A stretch of 64,000 bases of DNA, taken from NCBI GenBank assembly GCA_030052745.1, contig JANBVO010000031.1, forward strand, positions 186,001-250,000, written 5' to 3'. The notes beneath the pieces are model-generated. The model was not told where the DNA came from. It ran no database searches and saw only the letters and a program-made list of their open reading frames with translations. Position numbers and translations under genes: made by a program. Every line of letters starts with the position of its first letter. The stretch's first letter is position 1. The DNA comes from Pleurostoma richardsiae (Eukaryota > Ascomycota > Sordariomycetes > Calosphaeriales > Pleurostomataceae). Shown here one piece after another: positions 31,510 to 40,099 of the stretch.

Positions 31510-33061
31510 CCTACGTGCGGCACAGCGAAACTAATGCTGGAAATACTATCATAAGCGCTATCGTTCTATGTGTCCTTCCTATCAAGGCTACTTCCCGGTC
31601 AACACGGATATTTATTTTCCGAACGGCGAAATCCCGCAAAGGGTCTTGCCCTTTGTGGAGAGCCTGGGACAAAGGACGCGTCCGGGAACGACTGGGCGGG
31701 TTGTAATATCAAGGTGAACGTGTAGTAGTAAGGGAATACTATACCAGAAGTTGTGCAGTCAGCTGGTGGAATGGTGACACCGAAGATTCAGCAGTAGTAG
31801 CAGGTGTCCGCTCCTTTTCCTTTCTCGCACAAAAGGCGTATCGGTTGGCTTCAGAAACCATTCTCGGGCCTTACATCAAACAAGCTCGCTATCAGTCAGA
31901 AAGCAGCGGCGGACTAAGTCGCCTTCTCCATCTACGAGAGTATCCTCCTCCAAAGCGGTTCCCCTTCCAATTGCTCTAAGTCATTGTTCTCCTAAAAACT
32001 GCAGACGCCTTGTAAACTGCGATGTGCAGCTTCAAGAGTGCCGCCGTTCCCGTCTTCTCAGCGCAGTCCACTAGGAAAGCCTATCACTGATGAACCGACT
32101 TCCTAGCCGTTTTGCTCTAGTAACCAGCCGCCGAGTAAGCCTCCTTAGTATATCATTTGCACTCTGTCTAATGTTAACAAAGTCTTTTCAAGGAATGGGA
32201 AAGCCACGGTATTCTCCAATAACTAGTTACTATGTTATCAAAACTAGGTAGATTCGCTTACATCTACAACGCATAGATATCTTCACCTCCGCTTACTTGC
32301 TTTGGCTGGCTGTCATGCCTCTTCTAGGAAGGAAAAAATGGAGAACGAAAAAAGAAACGGTTGGCCAACCAAGTAGATGGGGAGCGGTTTGAAAGTTGGC
32401 AGGAAAGACAGTTGGAACGAAAATTGAAGGAGCAGAGCACCAACGGCGGACGTGTGTGGGCTGTCCGATGCCTCCAGCCGTCGATATTTGGACAATGTCG
32501 AAGGTAGCGCACAAACCGGAGGAATGGGACACCTCCGGGGTTCGAACACATGAGGCACGGAGCACCTCATGAGGTTCGACCCGGGTGACAACGAGGAATG
32601 GGACATCTCGGAGTCATAACCAGCTCGGCCATCTGAATTACAGTAACCACTTCTGCTAACAAAACTTACATGACCAGGCACCGTTTCCATCCGGTAATCT
32701 GCCTCACTTTTCTTCCAACACAGCCTCAGGTGAATCTCACCTCTCGACACTACAAAGGTACAAGTTGACTTGTTCCTAGGTTTTATCTTTCTCCTCCCAC
32801 CTCTTCCAGGCTTCCTTCTCTTCGTTCCTCTTCAACCTCAGTCTTCAGCCTCCAAGCGCCACGTTTCTCGCAACTGTCAACATCGCCATTCGCAGAAGCC
32901 ACTCTTGAAGAACAAAATAAAACCTGGAGGCCCAGGCAGTCAATACATCCAAGCCAGAAGGTAACCCTCAACCCGCTCTCCTACCACTTGACTAAACGTG
33001 CGTCTACTGCACACCGAGGAGCTTGCGCTAACGAACCCCAGCCTCAGTATCGTCATAGACC
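31510..33061. other. Intergenic region with tRNA-like repeats
   Basis: 1.55 kb with no supported protein gene. It is relatively AT-rich at about 31950-32300. A tRNA-like, hairpin-rich segment lies at 32503-32631. The open frame at 32313-32750 (minus) covers that segment and is unlikely to be coding. Confidence 0.5.
32503..32631 (-). other. tRNA-derived or SINE-like segment (two related arms)
   Basis: On the minus strand, an exact A-box-type word TGGCCGAGCTGG (32620-32631) is followed about 50 nt later by a B-box-like GGGTCGAACCTC (32571-32582). A second B-box-like GTTCGAACCCC lies at about 32537-32547. GAATGGGACA occurs twice: once as the core of a perfect 7-bp-stem hairpin at 32516-32538, and once flanked by CGAG/CTCG at about 32592-32610. 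D-arm-like and anticodon-arm-like pieces are visible, but T-stem and acceptor pairing fails, so this is not a functional tRNA. Confidence 0.35.
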
Positions 33062-33757
33062 ATGGCCACTTCTCGCCGATCTAAAGGCACCACAGCCGCT
33101 AGCTCTCGCATCCTCAAAGACGTTCTTCCCAAAGGCGGATTCACCTACCGCGGCAACACCAAGGACGTTCTGCACCGCGAGTCGCACGATGCGGAAATAT
33201 CCAGTGCCCTCCGTGCCGCCACTCCGCGATTCATCAAGCGCTTCGTCACCCCCATCCTGATCGACATGTTCAAGGAGGCCACTGCCCTCGCCTACGCCGG
33301 CGAGGCCGCCCGCGCCGCCAACAGCCGGGCCTTCCTCGACCTCCTCCGCGCCCGTCTCACCTGGGCTGCTCCCGTCCGCCGCGGCGTCTTCGATGCCTTC
33401 TTCAACAAGCTGGTGGAGGCGCGGCTCGCCTGGTGCCTCGAGCCGGTCAACCCCAACCAGTCCGGGGACCACTCGCCTCTCTGCACCCACATCGACGATT
33501 TCCGCGGCGCCACTGGCAGCGCCTGGTTCGAGATGGACGGGGACCAGGTCTACATCCCGGACACGGACAGCGAGTACGACGCCGGCGAGGAGAGCGAGGG
33601 CGACGAGGAGGGAGACGCCGTCCTCCCGGTCGGTGTCGCGCTCCCTGTCCGTGTCCGCCGGGAGGAGAACAAAGACGAGGACGAGGACTACAAGGCCGAC
33701 GAGGAAGAGGAACGTGCCGTGGACAAGGACGGCGACGTGGAGATGGGTGACGCCTGA
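33062..33757 (+). CDS. Conserved-looking protein with acidic C-terminal tail, unknown function
   Basis: A single exon gives 231 residues. Residues 15-160 look folded and helical (PRFIKRFVTPILIDMFKEA, then RGVFDAFFNKLVEARLAW). From about 165 onward it is strongly acidic (Glu/Asp runs) and ends GDVEMGDA. The core aligns by eye with the protein at 37504-38382: DMFKEA against DMFRAA, then EARLAW against EARLDW, a Pro-rich loop, then D(D/E)F and GS. Both end in a similar acidic G-D-(V/I)-E-M motif. They appear to be old paralogues on either side of the peptidase gene. The acidic tail would suit a nuclear or chromatin-associated protein, but this is inference. I do not recognise the family. Confidence 0.7.
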   Translation: MATSRRSKGTTAASSRILKDVLPKGGFTYRGNTKDVLHRESHDAEISSALRAATPRFIKRFVTPILIDMFKEATALAYAGEAARAANSRAFLDLLRARLTWAAPVRRGVFDAFFNKLVEARLAWCLEPVNPNQSGDHSPLCTHIDDFRGATGSAWFEMDGDQVYIPDTDSEYDAGEESEGDEEGDAVLPVGVALPVRVRREENKDEDEDYKADEEEERAVDKDGDVEMGDA

Positions 33758-34292
33758 GGAGAAGGGGGGGAGGTTATGTTTTCTCTGCGGGCTTCGGCGG
33801 TCGCTGCCCTGTTATACCTACCTATTACCCCAAGGAATGAGACTTGCTTCTGATTAGTTTGTCCCATAGTGAGGTTCATCCCATTGCGATATTCGTCCCG
33901 GCAGTATGCTTTCCCCAGTGCGATCAACCCGAGAGGGTAGAAGGAAGAGAAGAAGTCATAAAAAACATCGTGGACACGGAACTGGATAAACACCAAGAGG
34001 CAAAAAGCACGCATGATGATTTGCTGTATACACGATATATCCAAGCAGGAGAAGCCACGACGGGCTATATATAGCTCAGCACAAAAAGCACACGACATCC
34101 CAGTCGAGTTCCATCGAACGCCATGCAATGCAATCAAAAGAGAGATAAGAGAGATCCAGGTCGTACAGACGAAGATGCCACAGAAGGGGAGCACCCCCGC
34201 GGCGTCTATGAGTGCGTTGAAGCGCAGAGAGAGTAAAAGAAAAGAAGCCTCCCGAAGATATAACAAAGTCACGCCTGACGGCGATACTTCGC
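33758..34292. other. Convergent 3' intergenic region
   Basis: 535 bp, AT-rich, likely both 3' UTRs. Short open frames here look spurious. Confidence 0.5.
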
Positions 34293-37075
34293 TCATATGA
34301 CCAGGTTCTTCGCAGCGGTGCGGATGATGCTGGCAACCTTGTAGACGGTCTCATTGGCGAGGACCCAGTCGCCAGCGTCGATGACATCGCGAATCGCAGG
34401 GAAGAAAGCCTCGTCATAGCCAGACCAGAGCTGCGGTCCGAAGACGACGTGCCGGAATTGAGTTCGATTCGGGATCTGAGAGCTTGTCAGTGCGTGGAAC
34501 CACAATTCTATAGATCTCAACTTACGCCGCCATCCTGTGCCAGGTCCAGCAAGTCCGTCTCAAATGCGGCCATCCTGTCGTTGTAGTCACAGCGCTGCGA
34601 ACCGAGCCCCAGGGGCTCCCAACCGCTCGCGGCAAGGACCCTGTTTTCCCACGTAAGCTCCCACGCCTCAAATTCCTTTGCCGCTACCGCGACATCGTCT
34701 GCAGCGGCCTTCAGATCAGTGAAATTGAGAGGAGTGTTGCCGTTCTGGTTCGCGCCTTTGCTCTCGGCCCAGCCACGCAGCTCGTCGACCCACTTGCCCA
34801 GACTGCCAGCGTAGGCGCTCATGTCGAATGGTAAAATAGGTCGGTCGGCAAGCTCGAGAATGAGCAAGCCAAGAAGCTGGCCGAGCATGGTGTGGTACAC
34901 AAAGCCAGGATCTCCGACGCGGTCCATCCACTCGAAGTTGTCATAGCTGGAATGATATGGGAACGGTGGCCCTTCGAAGACGAGGTCCAGGGAGGATGTG
35001 CCAGCGATGTCTTGGAAGGCGACATAATCGGAGCCAGCACCAAGTCCTTCGAGCGTCGCGCCACGGCGGTCCCAGAGGTCGCGAAGGGTGGTGTTGAAGT
35101 TGGGGTCCGAGACGCGGTCTAGGATGCGATAAAGCAGCTTGTTGAAGACAGGAGAGCCCGCTGCCCGGAACTCGGAGCCTGCTACGGCAGTGTCGAGGTT
35201 GATGTAGGCGTACGCGTCTTTGCGCAGGCCATCAAGGTTCTTCTCGACGTACTCGGTCGACCCGATCAGGTTGTATTCTTCTGCGTCCCATGACATAAAC
35301 TCGATGGTGCGCAGGGGCCGCCAACCCCTCTGCAGGAGATCCCCAAAAATGCGAGCAATCTCCATCATCACAGCGGTGCCGGAGCCCGGATCTGTGGCAC
35401 CAAAGGTCCAGGCGTCGCGGTGATTGCCGATGAGGATTGTTTTCGCGGTCTGCTCAACTCCAACGATGCGCCCGTAAACGTTCCATATAGGCTGGTCATC
35501 GATTTCGTCCTGCTCGTTCTTCAGGCGGACAAGCGGCGAGGACAGATTTCCGGTCCACCACTCGCCAATATCAGGCACACCACCAGTCCAGCCGTCCGGA
35601 CAAGGCTCTCCAAAACCCTTCACGTGTTGTAAAAGAACCTGAGCATCTCGCCATGCGAGTGGCAGACTAGGGATGCCAACTAACCCAGCCGACTTTTCCT
35701 TTGCCAGTCTTGGCAGGCCCTTCTTGCTCTCCCACCCCGGAGTCAGGACGTCTCCAACGACCCAGCTCATGAGGCTGACAGCTCCTCGCTGAACACCGTC
35801 AGCGGGCATATAGCGGCCGTTAGGTGCGACGTCTCCCTTGACGAAGCCATCATCGGCGGGATCGCTGTAGATGATGCACCCCGCAAATCCGGCTAGCTCG
35901 GCAGCCTTCACCTTAAGAGCTCGGTCTCCCTGCGAGCCGTAGTATCTCACCAGCGCAATCGCCCCTTTTGTGTCGATCCCATTATCCTGTAGCCTCTTGA
36001 AATCCTCCCTCGAGCCGTAATTAGCGTATATCAGCGGCCCTTTTACGTCTCCTGATTTGGAATGTCCGTGGAAGACGTAGGTTTGGTGACCAGCCGTCTC
36101 TCCTCCAACCTCTGGCTCCTCCAACTTCGCAGTCCACGTTGGCTTGCCATCTTCTCCAAGGATCTCGACAGCCCGTCCATCCGCCTTCGGATAGTTGAGA
36201 TAGACATAGTACTCATCCACCACAACGTCCTCCAGCCCATACTCGAGGAACATGTCCTTGACATCCAGCGCTAGGCCGTAATCGCCCTCCGTCCCTGCGA
36301 TGTGCGCGTAGTTTGTGAAATGTCTCAGGTTTTCACGTATTCGCTGGCCGTCGACACTGCTCTGAACATGAATGCGCACACTCTCGGGGTCGAACATCTG
36401 GCTGCCAAGACGCCGCGTCATGTTGCTGAAAAGGTCGCTGACGAAGAGCAAGTACAAGAAGCCGAGGACCAGGAACAGCGCAAGCAGCCTGCCGACGACG
36501 ATGAAAGCGGCTGGCGAGGTGAGCGGGTTGCACCACCGGCGTCGTGGCGTATCCGCGTCCCCGCCGGCGGTTTCGCTGTCCGCGCCAAGCCTTATGCGAA
36601 ACCGTGGCAGCCGCGGCCGCCAAGACCACTTCCATTGTGGGAGAGAGAGCGAGAAGGGCATCCGCTTGCCCCATATTGATGAGTTCCGGGCGCGATCGCC
36701 GTCTGCTGGGTCAATCATTTCCAGCTCCTGCATCTCGCGGCGCACGTGTGCGGCTTCGTCGGGATCATCGTCGGATTCCGAGTCCCAATTACTATCTTCG
36801 TCATCAGTGTGCACTGTTGGCGGCCGATAACCCCCAGCGCGCCGCGGTCTGTTCGGGTGTGCGGCATTCATCGCGCCCGGTGCGCCTCTGGCGTTTAGTA
36901 GGCCCTCTGACTCGAGCTCGCTGTGATGGCGGTCGTCGACGGGCGACAAGGCGAGGTGGTCCCGCTCTTGCTGCCAGTCGCCTTCGAAGGCCGTCCGGCT
37001 GGCGCCCGCGACGGCTTCATCGTAGCTCGGGATCGGAGGGACCGGATCGTACGTGTTCTTCTCGTCTGGCGGCAT
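34293..37075 (-). CDS. M28-family membrane peptidase (NAALADase / transferrin-receptor-like)
   Basis: Exon 37075-34526 and a last exon 34475-34293, with a 50-nt intron, give 910 residues. A Pro/acid-rich cytosolic N-tail of about 190 residues precedes one membrane helix (AAFIVVGRLLALFLVLGFLY), so it is a type II membrane protein. A PA-domain insert follows (KGAIALVRYYGSQGDRALKVK). The zinc peptidase core has GNHRDAWTFGATDPGSG (first His and bridging Asp), FMSWDAEEY (Glu-Glu), YINLDTA (Asp) and YHSSYDNFEW (last His), so all metal ligands are present. A TFR-dimer helical domain closes it, completed by the small last exon. It is the orthologue type of yeast Tre1/Tre2/Vps70, which work with ubiquitin ligases at Golgi and endosome. 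Lumenal sites NLSS and NFNTT may carry glycans. Confidence 0.92.
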
Positions 37076-37503
37076 TTCGGCGGTTACTTCGAACGTCGGG
37101 ACACAGGGGCGGCGTCAGCGTGGACATCCGCACCGGAAAAGGAGGCGAAGCGATTGATTACGAAACGACTGTGGAGGAAGGCCGCGGGCTCGGAGCTAAA
37201 GGAGCGACAGGGAAAAGAAAGGGGAAGAAATTCCGAAGTAGCACGGCGCTCTCCAGTCCAGCTGCTGAGTCGGCGGACATCGATATCACGGTCGGTGGGG
37301 GATTGATCGCCGTGGGAGCATCATCACCAGATGCAAGGTAAAGTTGTGTAGCAGCCAGCTTCCTCGGGGATTGGGAGGGACCCGTAACGTAGGTAGGTAC
37401 TCGTACATGATTGCTGGCCGAGCGATCGGCAGCGCGCAAAGCCACACCCGGGCTGCTGCTTTGTCATCAGCACCGCCACCTCCCAGACGTCTCTCCTTCC
37501 CCC
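37076..37503. other. Intergenic region
   Basis: 428 bp holding the promoter of the peptidase gene and the 3' end of the next. A GTAGGTAGGTACT word lies near 37390. Confidence 0.5.
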
Positions 37504-38382
37504 TCAAACATCCTCCATCTCGATGTCGCCGTCCTCATCCTCCTCCACCTCACCCTCCTCCACTTCCCCCTCCTCCATCTCAGCATCCGGGGCCATTGCC
37601 TCCTCCGGCAGCTGATCCCGATAGTTCTGGATCAGCTGCAGGAGGATGCGCTCCCGGCGCTGTTGCTCCTCCACCGTCGCCCGAAAGGCCTCTCCGTCCT
37701 GCTGCTGCTGCTGCTGCTCCTGCTCCCGCTCCTGCTCCTCCTGCTGCTGCTGCTGCTGGAGCTCCTGCTTGTGCTGGCGCTGCAGCTCCTCCACCGTCTC
37801 CGGCGCGGCCTCGTCTTCCTCCTCGGCCCAAGCCCCTGCCCAGCCAAAGAGCTCGAGCTCTAAGGCGCTTATTCGGCTTCCGGCGGCAGCATCGAACTCG
37901 TCGACGGCCTGGGCGAGGGGACTGGGCGCGGGGCGGTCGAACGGGTACGTCGGGTTAGCCTTCCAGTCCAATCGGGCCTCTCTGATTGCGCAGAAGAGCT
38001 CGATGCCGATGCTCTCCCGCAAGTGGCCAACCAGTGGGCTGGTGGCGAGGACATGCCCGATGAACTGGGGCGTGGTGGTCGGAGGCTGGAGGTCGCATTG
38101 CTCGGCCATCTGCCGGGCCGCGCGAAACATGTCGGCCATGGCTGTCTCAACGGCGGGCTTGGCGAGGGCGATGCCGGCGGCGACGAAGGCTTGGACGACG
38201 CGCTTGTCGCGCTCGTCGCGGCAGAGAATGTTTGGGCCCTGGGCCCAACGGAAGCCGGCGCGGCCGAAAAGGTCGACGAGCTTGCGGCGGGGGAGCTGGG
38301 AGGGTTGGCCGGCGGGATTGGAGGGGCGCAAAGGGAGGTTGAAGTTGCGCGTAGGGCCGCCGCCAGGCTGGTTGGACGCCAT
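37504..38382 (-). CDS. Conserved-looking protein with polyglutamine coiled region and acidic tail, unknown function
   Basis: A single exon from the ATG at 38382 gives 292 residues. Residues 35-180 form a helical core (KLVDLFGRAGFRWAQGPN, then MADMFRAARQMAEQ, then ELFCAIREARLDWKANP). A Glu/Gln coiled segment with two Gln runs follows, then a short basic helix and an acidic tail that repeats EEGEVEEGEVEEDE and ends GDIEMEDV. The core and the last motif resemble the 33062-33757 protein, so the two look like diverged paralogues in opposite orientation. Low-complexity coding parts make frame choice less certain, but the Gln frame is the only one with a folded N-terminal core. Function unknown. Confidence 0.72.
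   Translation of the reverse strand: MASNQPGGGPTRNFNLPLRPSNPAGQPSQLPRRKLVDLFGRAGFRWAQGPNILCRDERDKRVVQAFVAAGIALAKPAVETAMADMFRAARQMAEQCDLQPPTTTPQFIGHVLATSPLVGHLRESIGIELFCAIREARLDWKANPTYPFDRPAPSPLAQAVDEFDAAAGSRISALELELFGWAGAWAEEEDEAAPETVEELQRQHKQELQQQQQQEEQEREQEQQQQQQDGEAFRATVEEQQRRERILLQLIQNYRDQLPEEAMAPDAEMEEGEVEEGEVEEDEDGDIEMEDV
37699..37758 (-). repeat. Interrupted CAG/CTG trinucleotide repeat coding polyglutamine
   Basis: Two runs of six CTG triplets on the plus strand (37699-37716 and 37741-37758), separated by mixed CTC/CCG/CTG triplets, read as CAG (Gln) and GAG (Glu) in the minus-strand gene. Length is likely to vary between strains. Confidence 0.8.
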
Positions 38383-40099
38383 GATTGATGTCTGATGGTG
38401 GGTTCGTCAGCGTCTTCTTCGGAATCAGCCACTGGAAGGACTAACCCACACGTTCGCAGAGAAGGAAGATAGGTAGGTGTACAGAGATAGTTGTGCGAAC
38501 TGCTCGGTTGGTTGGTTGGTAGGCTGGTCAACTGGTGTGTGGGGGAAACGAGTAGGGGGTAGGCTGGTGGGAGGGAAGTGAGAAGGAAGGTAATGGTAGG
38601 TGTCAGATTCACTTACTAACCGTTACTGGATGCCTCGAGCCTTTTTGGGATGTTGGAATTTTGGCAACTTCTTGATTGCTGGCGAAAGATACTGTTGCTC
38701 CTGAGGTTGTGGTAGGCGACGTGTCACCGTGGCTCTGAGGTACGTACCTGTTGTTGTGCTGGTAGCAAGTACACGGCCACGGTCGACTGGCTACCTACCT
38801 AGGTACCTGAGCGTCGTCTGATGTGAGCAAGCTCGTCTCTCCCCGGAGGGCTTGCAATACTTCAGTCAAATTAGAGCGCCACTTCCTCAACATAGGCCTG
38901 CCACACCGAGACAACTCGGTGGCTCATTGTGTCGAGACCACTCGCACCAGAGACGTGGGGATTGAACTCGTCCGAATTCAACTCCCCGTGGCCCCAAACA
39001 CAAAGTCTAATCTGCCCATATATTGGGCCTACACATTATTCTTTCGTTTACAATAATTCCCCTGTCATAGACTGCGCTGAGTTTAGTTGTTGCGACGGCT
39101 ACCCAGGTTAGCGTGCCCGTGAATGGCTCCATGTTCTCAAACCAGGCAAGACCTCCTTCTTTTTGCTTTCTTTTTCTTTCACTCCCTTTCTTTCTTATGT
39201 CTGTTTCCCTTCCACTCTACCCATGAAATTCAGCGACATCATTATGCTGCAGTAAGTCCTCGGAGAACTCATTAATCCAAAACTGCCGTCTTCCTGGCGA
39301 AAACCACTCTTTAGCTTAGGCATCTCAATGAGTCCTTCGTCGTGTCTGGAGAGGCAGCTATTCTCCCTAGCTCTCTCGTCTAGCCGGAGACATGCTTCAG
39401 GCTGGGGCCTAGAGACATATGGCCGCCTTTAGCCTTCAGTGGTCACTTGGGGCGGTTTCCCGAGCGTTCAGTGTTCTCTCTTGCCAATGACTGCTCATTG
39501 ATTGCACAGGAAGAAAGAGGAACAGGCAGGTATCGACAGGCTGGGTTGCTTGGGAGTGGCAGAGAAGCTGCTAGAAAGCCTTGATGTCTACACTTTCGAC
39601 CCTATGCTAAGAAGATGGATGCGTAGGCGGAAGGGAGAGGTCATCTTTCTGAAGTATAGGAAGCTTCGTTGTGCCAAGGGTAGTCATTTTGCAACAAACT
39701 ATCAGATATACTTGATGATTGCAAACATGGAATCTGCAGAATCTCCTTCAGCGTCTACGCCAGTTTCTGTGCTGGTGCCATCAAGAAAACCCGATATCTA
39801 CTGGACATCTCGCTTTGGGATGTCTGTGAGATGCCCATGGGACATTTAGGGGGACTCTCCAGATACTACATGGAGATAATGATTTTGAGACCCGCATACA
39901 GGTACTGACAGAACGTGTACCACGGGACTGGAGGGGCTGCGTGCACCTTATATGTGCGGTCATATCCGCTATAATACAGTAGCTGTCCCTCAAGGCAAGA
40001 AACTTGTATTTTCTGCTCTGAACAAAATCCGCGATGCAATGACCTCGCATGCAGGACTAGAACAGACACTACAATCAGGCATGGCTGGCTAGGGGCGCA
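38383..40099. other. Intergenic region
   Basis: 1.7 kb with no supported gene. It contains the palindrome TACCTAGGTA at 38796-38805 and a CT-rich tract at about 39148-39215. The open frame at 39502-39849 begins with TTG and lacks family features. Confidence 0.5.

Noticed and set aside
32313-32750. 145-residue minus-strand frame
   Set aside because: It translates through the tRNA-like segment and a Phe/Leu-rich tail. The pattern resembles read-through of non-coding repeats, not a protein.
36544-37341. 265-residue plus-strand frame over the N-terminus of the peptidase gene
   Set aside because: Arg/Ser-rich shadow antisense to the M28 peptidase, whose minus-strand frame is clearly real.
39502-39849. 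115-residue plus-strand frame in the large intergenic region
   Set aside because: It starts with TTG, has no recognisable domain, and I found no supporting upstream exon.
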